Assembly (NCBI GenBank): GCA_022560025.1
Contig: JAFISE010000064.1
Location: 122,002 to 170,014 of the forward strand
DNA length: 48,013 bases
Origin: Stagonosporopsis chrysanthemi
Taxonomy: Eukaryota; Ascomycota; Dothideomycetes; Pleosporales; Didymellaceae
Direction of reading: 5' to 3'
The stretch's first letter is position 1. Each line of letters opens with the position of its first letter. The translations under genes were made by a program, and so were the position numbers. Below, in pieces: positions 1 through 10,646 of this stretch. The notes below the pieces were generated by a model that saw nothing but the letters and a program-made list of their open reading frames with translations, did no database searches and was not told where the DNA came from.

Positions 1-506
1 CCACCAGACACGCCATCGTTAGCAGCAGCCTCGCATCTCAGCATTCGCAGGTCTACTTACAAGCTACACCACCAGACACGCCATCGTTAGCAGCAGCCTC
101 GCATCTCAGCATTCGCAGGTCTACTTACACCCTACACCACCAGACACGCCATCGTTAGCAGCAGCCTCGCATCTCAGCGTTCGCAGGTCTACTTACGTCC
201 TACACCACCAGACACGCCATCATTAGCAGCAGCCTCGCATCTCAGCATTCGCAGGTCTACTTACAGGCTACACCACCAGACACGCCATCGTTAGCAGCAG
301 CCTCGCATCTCAGCATTCGCAGGTCTACTTACAAGCTACACCACCAGACACGCCATCGTTAGCAGCAGCCTCACATCTCAGCATTCGCAGGTCTACTTAC
401 GTACTACACCACCAGACACGCTATTATTAGCAGCAGCCTCGCATCTCAGCGTTCGCAGGTCTACTTACACGCTACACCACCAGACACGCTATCGTTAGCA
501 GTAGAT
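1..506. repeat. 68-bp tandem minisatellite, about 7.4 copies
   Basis: Units begin at 1, 69, 137, 205, 273, 341, 409 and 477, and the last is broken off near 506. Each unit begins CCACCAGACACGC and ends CTTAC-NNNN-TACA. The four N bases differ between copies (AAGC, ACCC, GTCC, AGGC, AAGC, GTAC, ACGC), while the other positions are nearly fixed. Most remaining differences are C/T or G/A transitions. Because 68 is not a multiple of three, the array cannot be a repeated protein segment. It runs off the left window edge, so total copy number is unknown. Confidence 0.95.
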
Positions 507-2769
507 CTATGCGCTCAGACTATCCTACAGACTAACTTCCTACGCAGTCCTAGTTAGTGCGTCGTCTAAGATTTCTGTGTTAATACGAACTCTCTACAGA
601 TGCAATTAGCTTGGCACAGCCTATCTCATCTATTGTTAGTACATTACCTTAAACGTCCAATGGTTCTCCATATCGATAGTTAAGAACAGGAAATAGACCA
701 AAGAACACAACGATAAGCGTATGTATAGAAGGGTAATGTCTACAAGAGGGTCTTGCAAGAATGCGGGGTAAGTTGCCAAGACTGGTTGTTGCCTAAACTT
801 GTGGGGTAATTATTGGATTTGTAAGGTTATCCCGATGCTGATCGCAAGCTCGATAGATCAAGCGCTAGCTGCAACAAGCGATGGTTCTAGCACCGCATAG
901 TGCTGGCAGGTACAGTCAGCTCAGAGTGGGATGACTGCAGCTCCCCACCGCTACCAGGAAGAGACCGACCGGCTCGCACTGGCCACAAGAGCCGTAAGCG
1001 CCTGAGTTAGGTGGAAAGGTGTGCTTGAGCCGCAGTGCGCCACGACTGAGAAGATATCTGAGCACGCTACTGCGCGCTAATGCATGTACAGACGCGCTAA
1101 CACGATCCATCAGACATTGCTTTTGGCAAGGGTCTCCTCCTCCGCACAACGGAACCCCCGGCATGCACGCTGCTACGTCGAATGGCTTTCAAAACCTCAG
1201 AAAATCATCCTTCTTACTTGCACTTTCCACACGATCCCCCGAAAGCCAGAGGGACCGTCGATCCCGCGAGTGGACAGGGGCGTATCGTTGATGGGTCAAT
1301 TGACGGCGTCAACGAAGCAATCGACAGCACGACCAACACCACAGCCATCCCTGTCGGAGACCAGTAGACTTGAGACAAGATAGCTGGAGAATTGTTGTGC
1401 GTTAGCTAAATCTCAATAAGCCCGCAGGGAAGCTGTTCCAGAGGTCCGAACCGTGAACCTGTCTCGCGACACAGTGCGTCTCTCTACCCAGGGACGCACC
1501 TTACCAGTAACATACATTATAACATGTAGATCTACTTGTTTCCATCAATGTTACATGCTCGTTTTGCCGACCCAATCATCCAATCCTTCTCTCGAGGGCC
1601 AACACGTCTGGAAGATCTCTACATAGATTTACTCGAAGCTCACCTCGGACGATGCAGTCAGTGCAGACTGCTCTATGATGGATGTCTAGCAGCTTTTTGC
1701 AGGCAAGGTCTGGCTCTGGTATACATAGTAAATCTGTGTTTTTGTAAAGATGGGAATGGAGCCATATACAGCACCAATATGGAACATGGTCGTCCTGTCC
1801 GGGTGGAAATACAAAGACGATGTGAAGCCACAACGACTCTGTTGCGGCACAACAGCGACATGCGCGGCCAATATACACGAAAAAGAGCCTGAGAACCGAG
1901 ATTCTCTCATACGTCGTAGTACTCCTGACTAAAATTCCAGCCTGCTTCTAGAGCTTGCGTTCAACAGACATGACATAGCTCCAATATTAGACCAATCAAG
2001 AGCTGCACGTTGAAGTCACGTAAACATCGGTGCCGACGCATGTGGTCGTAAAAGAATGTTGTGGCAGTTTTGTATGTGTAGCATCGTCCAGCGTCCTCAT
2101 TCCAACCTTGGAAGGTGACAGTATCATCACCTGATCCATAAGCATCAGCAGCTATGGCACGCGACAAATGTGCTTCGGAAGGGTTATTACGTGCTTTGCA
2201 TCTTGAACATAGGCATAAACGTTACCATGGCTCAATCGAAGTGCCTCTCAAGGTCATCGGGCTCATGAGTCTCGTGACCCAATTAGTGTCACGTGAGACT
2301 TGCAGCAGCGGAGCCATTGGTCTGTGAGAATTCGATGCCACCTCTTTGCTTTTGGGCGCTGATCTGTCAAGCATCGTTGTAGGAAACGTGGGTTCCTACT
2401 GTGGTCTCCAGCAAAAGTACGTTATAAGAGGCGGGAATTTGCAACAGGGGTGAAGACAGACATAGAGGCGACTGACACTTGGATCGTCTAGTAGTGCGCC
2501 AGTGTTTTGGCATAAAGTAAAAAGCAAAAATAAAATCATGCAGTCGAGATTCTGGTTTTCTGAATCTGTGGGGGCACATCCAATCGAAGATGAGTACCTA
2601 AGTTACGCCGGGGTACAAAAAATCGGCCACTTAGAGTCCAGGGGTCAGTCAGCGCACTTTTAGCAATCACGTGCAACCCAAAGCCTGAAACACGTGATCA
2701 GAGCATCTTATCAAGCCAAAATCTAAAACCCTTGTTCGCGTGGATATGTACATGAATATCGCCGTAGAG
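507..2769. other. gene-free stretch, no recognisable coding signal
   Basis: No open frame longer than about 120 codons is found here, and none of those present has a recognisable motif or convincing codon use. It probably holds eroded repeat DNA. Near its right end, 2666-2698, an 8-bp inverted repeat (ATCACGTG / CACGTGAT, 17-nt spacer) lies about 70 bp past the stop of the minus-strand gene that follows. Each arm contains a CACGTG E-box. Confidence 0.5.
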
Positions 2770-5157
2770 CTATGGTTGAAGGTTGCTGTCTTTTCCGTTC
2801 TGTTGCGGCAACACGATATTTCCACTTAGGATGCTCCGCCCAGACACCATATGGATGTGGTGCACCTCGTGGAAATGGACTCTTATCTGGTCTTTAGAAG
2901 TGCATTGAAAACCACATTCCTGAATCGGACACGCCAAAGATCCATCCGGAAGCGACCTGAGGTGCGTCTCAACATGCCGGCTCAGATTGGTTACGTCAGA
3001 CCATAACCTATCATGGCATCCTTGGCTTCCATACGGACAACGGCCTTGACCAATGACGAGGCCGCGCCACATGATCACTCCGTATCCCTGTCTACTCTCG
3101 TCAAGATCTGTACACTCGTGATCTGCCCATAACGCTGGAGCTACGAAGAAAGCGCACTGGTGACAGAAATATGCTTGGTGAGTGTGGGAGTGACAGGCCA
3201 GCAGATGGGCAGCGAGTCTCGCATGACGCAGATTGCTGATTTGAACGCGGCAGTAAGGGCACTGTCCATTGGTATCAGGCGGCAAGGTTGGAGCTGGATA
3301 CAAGGGTTGAAATGGCTTCGGATCGGCAAGAGCCATTAAGGGTCGAATACCATCGCCTAAGGAAGCCCCCTCCGCAGTCCAAAGAGTTTCAACCACGCTT
3401 TTTTGATGCTGGTTGTATTTGAGCATCTGCCTGAATCTTGCGGTCGACTTTGGCTGTAGATTGACAGGTATGTCGGTGTTCGAGCTCAAAATGCCATCAC
3501 GGTCGGCTGCGCTGGGAAATGACTCCTTGGAAGCTGTGCTACTCCTGGCGTTCTTAGAGTATTGAGCAAGGTTGGCTCGATATTGTAGACGACGCGCTTT
3601 CCGGACAATCATTTCCGAGCGACTCTTGGGATGAGCAGCAATGACCGTGTTCAGGACTTCCCTAGATGGAATTGGGAGTACTCCCAATATCGCTCTCGGG
3701 GGCTTAGGGCCTGCAAAATCCCGAGTTAAAGCAATGCTTTGAGTGTATTCAGTACATGAAGTGTCCTGTGGCTTATCGTACGCTATCGCTTGCGCGTCTA
3801 GGCCAATCGTAGGGGCGGCATATGCGTGCCATGTCCGCTCGCTTTTGTGACCAAGAGTCTCCTTGGTGCTCTTTGAGCTTGCGTTGGCTAAATATTGTTA
3901 ATGATCCAACGACAGCTTCAGAGCTTGATGCATACTTTCCACTTTATTGGCCACGCCACGCCTAAAAGTGTACGTTGTGACAGGTTCGGTGTACCCGCAT
4001 TCTTCGCAAATTTCCTTCAAGAAGGTGTTGATAGACATGGCTGACATGATTTTAGTTGGTGAAACAGCTCCTGAGGACAACATCTTCCGCAGAATCGGAA
4101 GGGACTTCTTGTCTTCTCTGATATCGAACGATCGTGAGCCCGCAGAGTCTGGGATCCACCGATTGTCGAAGTCCTCGGGTAACATCCGTTGTACGAAGAC
4201 ATCGTCAGCCAAGGCCAGCGCAAGAAATTTGCGTACAGGGCACTTAAACCGCTCTTTCGAATCCATGTGCTCGTTCAAAGTAACAACTTTCCTGAGTGCA
4301 TAAGTCTTTTTGCACATGAATACTGCAAGCCTGTATACACTTACACTTTGCTTTCAATGCCACGCGAGAATTTTCGGTTCCTTAAGGCAATCTTGATCTG
4401 ATATCGTAGCTGGCACTGGTGCGGAACAAGACTGAGAGTAACGTCGCCATAGTGGATACCTTCGTTGGAACCACGATGCGAGGAAGACTCGGTAACCTCT
4501 CCAGTTCGCAATCCCCACACTGAGATGAGATGAAGCCAAAACGAGAACTGCACCATCATTCGTGGATGCGCATACGCACGTTCGCTACAATTCCACATGT
4601 AAAATTGTATTTGATCTGCGTCGAGAGCGTAGGCGACAGACTTAGGTCGCATCGCAGTAGAAGCCTTGCCTTCCTTTGCAAGGTCTCGAACGAACTATCA
4701 AAGTTGATTTAGTCAATCCTTCCTATGATGCTTACAGGTCTGGACGTACCTTCTTAATGACAGCAACGTCTTTAATCTCCCAGGCAGCATGACCTGCTAA
4801 ACGTAGCACACGTTGAAGTTGCTGCAACTCCTTCAGGAGCGTGGTCTGCGTGATCTGATTGTCTATCCTGCCTTGTCCAGTTTTTGCTCTCCATGCCATG
4901 AAAGCTTTCACCCAAACCAGCTTAACATTGGATTTGAATGGCGTGGCTATTTCCGTCTCTTTGAAAGGAGAGGGGAGATTGATTGCAAACCTACTAGAGT
5001 TAGAATTTATTAGATACTCAGTCTAAAATATATACCTTTTCCATAACTTTATTAGTCGAATAACACCTTCTCGTTCGTAGGCTTCAGCACTTTCCTCGAG
5101 TGATATAAGTGGACCAGCGTCTTCAGCTAGAGCTGCAATATCTTCAAAGAGATCCAT
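2770..5157 (-). CDS. DUF3435 (FluG-domain) tyrosine-recombinase-like protein with C-terminal C2H2 zinc fingers
   Basis: Five exons join in frame: 5157-5036, 4990-4750, 4694-4345, 4291-3936 and 3887-2770. Introns are 45, 55, 53 and 48 nt, giving 728 codons plus stop. The product starts MDLFED. Recombinase boxes are visible: an arginine box in WGLRTGE (Arg about 184), YTFRRG (Tyr345, Arg348), then LGHKSERTWHAY with His370, Trp376 and a candidate nucleophile Tyr379. Cys/His-rich C2H2-like fingers follow from about residue 566 to 705. DUF3435 proteins are related to Crypton recombinases and include the captains that move Starship elements. Non-captain relatives also exist, so the role here is inferred. 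Apparent stops at 3898-3900 and 4341-4343 fall inside introns, so the gene looks intact although it sits in decayed DNA. Confidence 0.85.
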
Positions 5158-6078
5158 ATTGCTGCTGCTAAGTGATGTATGCCACAGGAAAAAAAGCAGG
5201 CAGTCAGCAGTTGGACTCAACTGAAGTGCCTTGAGGATATTACTCTAGATCGGCCAGACAACAGAGCAAGCAAACTAGACTGCACGCCGTATTCCTCAGC
5301 CACTGTCGAACAGTGATCCTGGTGTCCCATGCAGCATAGTTTCGGTCTCCTCGCAAAGTGTTCCTCATTTTCCGAATTTCGGATGTAGTCCTTCTCTTGA
5401 ACCTCGCCAAGCCTGTCGCAGAGGCGGCCAATCAAGCTCCTTAAAATAGACATGTCAGAATTGGTAAACGAAAAAAGAATAGACTACACATAGCATAAGA
5501 GAAGCACCTTATATACGGCAGCGCGTTCATAGTTCCACTAAACCACCGATGCTGTGGGAAGTCTTTTTGGACTTTGATGATTCTTTCGCAGAAACTAAAC
5601 ATTATAATCTAAGTTTTGGATTTCAAGGTGTTCATCCCCTTTTTGCTCGTTGCAGAGGGTTAAGTTAGGCGACTGAATAAAAGCTGTTTGGCAGTCATTT
5701 TGCCATTTAGACAGTACTAGCGCTATTAGATAGAATCCATTACCGAAGTGTCTCCTTCTGGCTTGGCTTGGCACATGTCACAGGCAAAAACAATTGTTAA
5801 AACTGATTTTTCGCAATCTATAAGTGAGACAGTATGTAAGCGAAGGAGCTCGTCTTTTTTGGTCGATTAGATTTACACAACCCCCTCAATCAATCTTTAG
5901 TGCGCGCACAATTACTGTAGAATACAACTAAAACTTGGATTTAGTAGCCTAGAGAATAGAGAGTACTAAACACTACATAGCTGCACAAAGAGATTTAGTG
6001 AATTTGTTGTGGGATTTGTAGCCAAATTAGGGATCTGTCGTTCACCCAAACGACGTTCTTTGCAACAACGCTATTATC
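5158..6078. promoter_or_regulatory. divergent intergenic region between two DUF3435-like first exons
   Basis: This 921-bp gap separates the minus-strand gene starting at 5157 from the plus-strand gene starting at 6079, so it should hold both promoters. A small minus-strand open frame at 5217-5453 shows no recognisable motif and I do not call it. If the 5157 gene is a Starship captain, the element's edge would be expected here, since captains read inward from one end. I could not find a defined terminal repeat or target duplication. Confidence 0.4.
5841..6057 (+). repeat. diverged repeat, copy A (matches 10338-10549)
   Basis: This segment aligns by eye over about 210 bp with 10338-10549. Shared landmarks in the same order are GAGCTCGT, a TTTTGG(T/C)CGAT(T/C)AGAT block, TGCGCGC, an AGAGTA-TAA-CACTAC block and a TTGTAG block. 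Many differences are C to T in this copy, consistent with RIP-like mutation. It lies directly upstream of the start codon at 6079, so it is probably promoter and 5' leader of a repeated gene family. Overall identity is roughly two thirds by eye. Confidence 0.6.
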
Positions 6079-6532
6079 ATGGACTTTGAGGATCTTGACG
6101 ATATCATGGCTTCGGCCTGTGGTGATGGTCCAGTTGTGAAGCAAGGGTGCAAAGTATACGAAGAAGATAGTATTGGGCGGCTTCTTGAACTTTGGAAGTA
6201 GTAAGAAAATGCTGAACGTCCTAACAGTAGTAACTAACAATATTAGATTTGCTGGCAACGTTCTTAAGTCTCCTGACTGCGAGACATATCAAGTTCTCGA
6301 TACGGATCTGCCCCTGGATATCATCAGATCCTACCACGGGCTCTCAGCACAGCGGCTAGCGGCACGATACGCCAAGCGGGCCAGGTTGTCCTCCACCCCC
6401 CCCCCCCCCCCTCCGGCGGCGGAGACACTAAGCCTTGTGATCCAACTCAAGCTTACACTTGTTGTCGCCGATTCCGTTCTAAAAAGGTCTTCGCCAAAAG
6501 GATCGCAGCAACGGCAGCAGCAGAAGCGGTAA
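6079..6532 (+). CDS. short protein with a DUF3435-like N-terminal exon
   Basis: Exon 1 (6079-6197) encodes MDFEDLDDIM followed by an acidic stretch and ends in a leucine-rich IGRLLELWK segment. This matches the first exon of the minus-strand DUF3435 gene in start (MDLFED), length (119 against 122 nt), phase-2 end and final motif (VIRLIKLWK). Intron 6198-6246 (49 nt, GTAGTA donor, TTAG acceptor, TAACTAAC branch site) leads into exon 2 (6247-6532), giving 134 residues. Exon 2 does not resemble the recombinase. It encodes a proline run from a 16-C homopolymer (6396-6411) and a Gln/Arg-rich end. It may be a truncated family member, a relic, or a small protein using the same leader. Expression is unknown. 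Confidence 0.45.
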
Positions 6533-6755
6533 AAACTGTTGCGGTGCAAGTCGGCCCTACAGGCCTTGATCGTCACTCCTGTGACTCTCCAGGACTAGCA
6601 CGTCTCAGAGCATGTATATATTGACGCTCCCTAGCTAGCAAGTAACACAAGCGCAGTTTCCATCATTTTCAGCAGCTGCTTACGCTGCAACAAAAACCAG
6701 TCAGACGGCCATTGTATCTTTTCAGCAAGGCCAATCCACCATTGCAAACGGGGGA

Positions 6756-7169
6756 GTGGGCATCGACGTGACTGACAAGACACTCGAGGCTGCGACCAGA
6801 TCCTCGTCACATGAGACCTGTGCAGTTTTTGGCTCTTCGTCCCCCACACCAATCTCGAACCCCTGCAAAGTCAAGATTGACAAGGCTACAGCCGAGAGTA
6901 TGGCAACCACCGACCTCAACGAGAAGTGCAGGGGTTTCAACCAGCCGAGCGAGTGTCCGAAGAGCGGTCTCGCTAACCCCAGATTTGCTGTTGCAGGTGT
7001 TTCACTCTCGCCGCGGTTTTTGGTGCTGCGCTTTTCCTCGCTTGATTGGGCCCAAATGCGTCTACCCGCGTCCTTTCGTTTTGCCAAAGTAACAAGCCCC
7101 ATTGGATTTTACTTTTCATTGCGTCCTGGAGGTCTCGAGCAGCCACTTGGCACTATGCAGCGCTTTTAG
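6756..7169 (+). CDS. hypothetical protein, possibly a gene remnant
   Basis: A 137-codon frame starts at 6756. The same frame is open upstream from about 6640, where sequence after a possible TTTTCAG acceptor continues as Ala/Thr/Gln-rich protein (TIANGGVGIDV just before the ATG region). The first 80 residues look protein-like, with four cysteines in ETCAVFG, NPCKVK, EKCRGF and SECPKS. The last 45 residues, rich in Phe, Arg and Pro, look like read-through of non-coding DNA. No signal peptide is visible because the true start was not found. A small secreted protein remnant is one possibility. I do not recognise a family. Confidence 0.25.
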   Translation: MGIDVTDKTLEAATRSSSHETCAVFGSSSPTPISNPCKVKIDKATAESMATTDLNEKCRGFNQPSECPKSGLANPRFAVAGVSLSPRFLVLRFSSLDWAQMRLPASFRFAKVTSPIGFYFSLRPGGLEQPLGTMQRF

Positions 7170-7864
7170 GTATGAATGAACTAAGCCAAAAAAAGTCCTC
7201 AAGCAAGTGACTGTTGCTGGCTTTACGGAAGATTTGGGCATATTTGTGATAACTTGGGTCCAAAAGCAAGGAATACGCGCCAGCAATCATTTGGCTTAAT
7301 GCAATAGGTGTACTGATGTACGTGATCACAGCATGCGTTATCTATCATCTTGCCGGCCAACATATGCTGTCCCCTGCTCTTGGATCCACACCTGGCGTTG
7401 CCAGCAGAATCGCATATGGAACTCCTTTCCCAACCCAATTTGGCTCAGGGTTGGTTCTTGGGCACACAGATATCAAGTACATGTATAATGTAGTTATAGA
7501 TAAGGTAATAGAGACGCCACTTTCGTTGTTTAACTGGTTCGTGATTTGAGGCATGTATTATGCGGTGGTGAATCCGTCGCTCCATGCTGACATGCATGAG
7601 CTTCTGCTTTCCTGACCGTGTTCGGTCTTTATACGTCCATCTCGGACCTCGGCGCCAGATTTCAGGACCCCAACGACCCTCTCAACGTGCTCACTTGTGC
7701 GAATAACGTCATCTTTCACATGAGGACTCCGTTGATGGTACCATCTTGACTTGCCCAAGATCGCAGACTCTAACTGCCATGGCTTCGAACTTTTGGCTTC
7801 CCTGTAGTCACTTCAATCCGCTGTAGTTTGAGCCGATCGTAGAAGTTCTAAGTTGCAACAAAAT
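7170..7864. other. gene-free stretch
   Basis: Only short frames without motifs on either strand. I see no repeat structure and no RNA gene. It includes the 3' flank of the broken membrane-protein gene that ends at 7865. Confidence 0.4.
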
Positions 7865-9362
7865 CTACTCGTAGCGTTGATACCCCTCTCCTTGATCTCT
7901 CTCTTCCCTGTCGTGCGATAACACCGTGACCTCTGTTCTTCTGGTTATAACAGCAATGTTACTAAGAATAAACTCTTCGCTTCCACCATCTTGATCTGGG
8001 CCATAGATGTGTGTTGTTGCTCGGTCTGCAACCCTCCTGCTCGGTAAGGCATCATTGTTGGCGACGCCACCAGACTTTCGTGCGTACAACGATCGTGGGT
8101 GACTCGCTGAATAGGCTCCGGAACTCCTCTGTGTCTTATCGGCGAAATAGTTGAAAAGAGGGGCGAGTGTTGGAATTGATGCGACTTAACAGCCAGTTAG
8201 CTCACCTAAGGTCTGCTGTCAGAGTTGTACGTACCTATGATACCCAAATTATTCTCAACTGTCGACCACATGATCAGACTGGCTGAATTAAGATAGTTTG
8301 CCAGGTTTTTGATAGTTTGGATTCGGATGACCTGGATGATTGTGATGAAAACTCCTAAAGTGAGAAGACCCAGCAGAACCACCTTCTTTCGTTTCTGCAC
8401 ATGACTGCGAAGAAGTACTGGAAAGGGCAGCAGCATGCTGAGTGGAGTCAGTCGATGCTGTTTTAATGATGGGTATCAGTCACATACACGATGATGTCGA
8501 ATACAATAGTCAGTGAAGCCATACTGGTGTAAAATGGGACAGCAGGGAAGCAGCTGCCCCAAGTAATTCTTAGATCCCATTGCTTTGCGACCTGAGGCAA
8601 TTTCAGCAATAGATATCGCAAACAGCTTTTCCTTGGACACACCGGCTGGCAGAGATTGACTTGCCCAAGTAGGAACGACAGGTGAAAAACCACACACGCG
8701 ACGATGACTGTGATTGTTGCGGTCCGCGCAAGACCTTGCGTCATAAATCGCAAATAGGTCAATAATAGACTCATTTTGAAACCGAGTATGCTAGAGATAT
8801 AACTGTTATAGCTGTCAGGCGCCAAGCCAGAAGGTGGTGAAAGCCTCAAGCTCACAATGGTGCACCTATGTATTGTACCTGTTCGGTCAATCTTTGATGT
8901 TACTACAAGATCAGGCATCTTACCAGTCCAAATTTGTAGACGTTTTCGCCAGGCATATCTTCTAAGCTTCTCAGTCCGAGGCCCCATTTGGTTTCTTGAA
9001 ACGTCAGGGTGAAGTGCAAATTCAGGCGCTAATGGTTACAACTTACGAACGATCGATACAACCGCGAATCCACAGGCCACTGTATACCCGCAGTTAGACG
9101 CGATACACTTCTATTTTGTCGTCTGCCTCTTACCCAGGACATGCAAAGAGCATAGTCATCTAGCGGGTTCTGTCACTGCCATGTTGATGCAAATTTATCA
9201 ATGGAAGTGCTCACCAGCTCCAACTGCCTTCAACATGTACCCTCGGACATACAGGCGCAGCAGTAAGGTTGAAAGTGACACTACAGTAAGAGCAACTGCC
9301 ACAGCTGAGATCCGCGGGCCATCATTGGCAACATTTCTTGGCGTGTTGTATGTCCAACCCAT
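7865..9362 (-). pseudogene. rhodopsin-fold integral membrane protein (PTH11-like), frame broken
   Basis: Exons can be traced from the ATG at 9362: 9362-9215, 9159-9134, 9079-9047, 8994-8924, about 8850-8643, 8591-8488, 8437-8235 and 8184-7865. Family landmarks appear in order: a GPRIS first helix, RLYVR, ADDYALCMSW, KMSLLLTYLRF, LCQPVAKQWD, SCFPAVPFY, DIIVMLLP, VIRIQTI and SIPTLAPLF, then a polar tail. These match the fungal seven-helix rhodopsin-like family that includes PTH11-type receptors. Introns are 50-73 nt and mostly canonical. Two places do not keep frame: the exon 2/3 joint, and a stop plus shift near 8815 inside exon 5. It is therefore probably a recent pseudogene. Unusual splicing is the alternative. 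The FAD oxidoreductase pseudogene lies divergently at 10647. Confidence 0.75.
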
Positions 9363-9524
9363 GATACGTCTTGGTGCTCTGTGACGTAGTGCTCGTTGCT
9401 AGATGAAAACAGACAGGTATGGCGTCGCAAGGTCTTTCTCAGAAAGTAGCTGAATACGACGCGCGTATCGTGACATCAAAACCGCATGTACGGAGCGTTG
9501 CAGAACGAATAAAATGAACTTATC

Positions 9525-9668
9525 CTGCACGGTCCTTCACCTCCATTTGATTCTGCAGACCTGTGGCACAGCCTGCACGGTCAGTCACCTTCATTTGATT
9601 CTGCAGACCTGTGGCACAGCCTGCACGGTCCTCCACTTCCGTGTTATTGTGCAGCTTCGTGGCACAGT
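9525..9668. repeat. 48-bp tandem repeat, three copies, in an open frame
   Basis: Units start at 9525, 9573 and 9621 and begin CTGCACGGTC. The first two are almost identical and the third is diverged. Because 48 is a multiple of three, the surrounding open frame (9514-9768, plus, 84 codons) encodes three 16-residue repeats of the form TVLHLHLILQTCGTAC. No signal peptide or family is recognisable, so the frame may be incidental. Confidence 0.8.
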
Positions 9669-9768
9669 TTGCACAGGCGACTCAGTGCACTGCCTGATTT
9701 TAAGCTACCGACTGTCAACTCGTTGGACTGTGTGCTTTTGGAGTCATCTTGAGTACATCGGCTCATAA

Positions 9769-10337
9769 TGAGATCAACCATAGGCATATGTGTAGGTACC
9801 GTTCCTGAAGATTAGAAAGGTGCCTTTCTACCTCAACCACTTGTACAGGCATCGACGGCTGAAAGGCAGAGCCGTCGATCGGGTAGAGTATCGAAATTTC
9901 AAAGTGATGATCATTACTTTTAATTTCAACAATGGTTGCTTTGAGTACCGGTAAGCCTTGCGTCTGCGGCACAGTCTACCTTCTTGGTGCGGTTTAGGTG
10001 GTAGCATCAACAATAGCAATCCATCTCCCCACCACGGGAAATTATTGTCTCTGAGGACGTTTGATTGATGTAATGAAGTTCCCTGCCTCAGGATCCGAGC
10101 ACCAGTTAGTGGCATAGCTACGTGTTGTTTTGCGACAAGTCTGGCGCAACGCCGGAGCCCGGACTGTTCGGAAGGATTCGACAAGCACTTGAACGGTTGT
10201 GTAGTGAAAACCGGAGCCGGATCTAGCAGAACGAGATCTTTTTGGAAAGCGCAGTACTATCTAGGTGGCGTTCCGCGGAGCTATCGGTGAACTTACGCAC
10301 GGACAAACAACGCGTTCTTGCTTGAAATACAAATGCA
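9769..10337. other. gene-free stretch
   Basis: Between the 48-bp repeat frame and copy B of the diverged repeat I see no gene with recognisable motifs. A minus-strand open frame (9828-10184) lacks any family feature. Confidence 0.35.
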
Positions 10338-10549
10338 CGAAAGAGCTCGTTTCTTTTGGCCGATCAGATCTTCATGCTCTTCTACCTAACTCTTTCCTGC
10401 GCGCCACACTGCAGAACACTTTCAAGTCCCAACTTCAACAATCAAACTTAAACAGAGTAGTAAGCACTACGTATCTCCAGAGATACGTTTAATGACTCCG
10501 TTATAGGTATTGTAGGTAGCTTGGTGGTCTCTATATCCCAAGAACGATC
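10338..10549 (+). repeat. diverged repeat, copy B (matches 5841-6057)
   Basis: This segment aligns with copy A, which is the leader of the DUF3435-like gene at 6079. Copy B is the C-richer version and has GGCCGATCAGATC where A has GGTCGATTAGATT. The similarity fades beyond about 10549, and no DUF3435-like exon follows, so this is a detached leader fragment or a solo relic of the same repeat family. Confidence 0.55.
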
Positions 10550-10646
10550 GCTCAAGAGAAACGAGCTTCTTGGAAAGCGACACCCGCCAGAAAGTTATCG
10601 CAGTGCGACAGACCTTCGTATACATCTTTGCTAGCAACACATTGGT

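Noticed and set aside
1..506. CRISPR-like array
   Set aside because: Units are directly adjacent with only four variable bases. There are no spacers, and the host is a fungus.
3898..3900. In-frame TAA that seems to truncate the DUF3435 protein
   Set aside because: It lies in a 48-nt intron (3888-3935, GTATGC donor, TTTAG acceptor, ATTAAC branch site), and splicing restores the recombinase motif across the junction.
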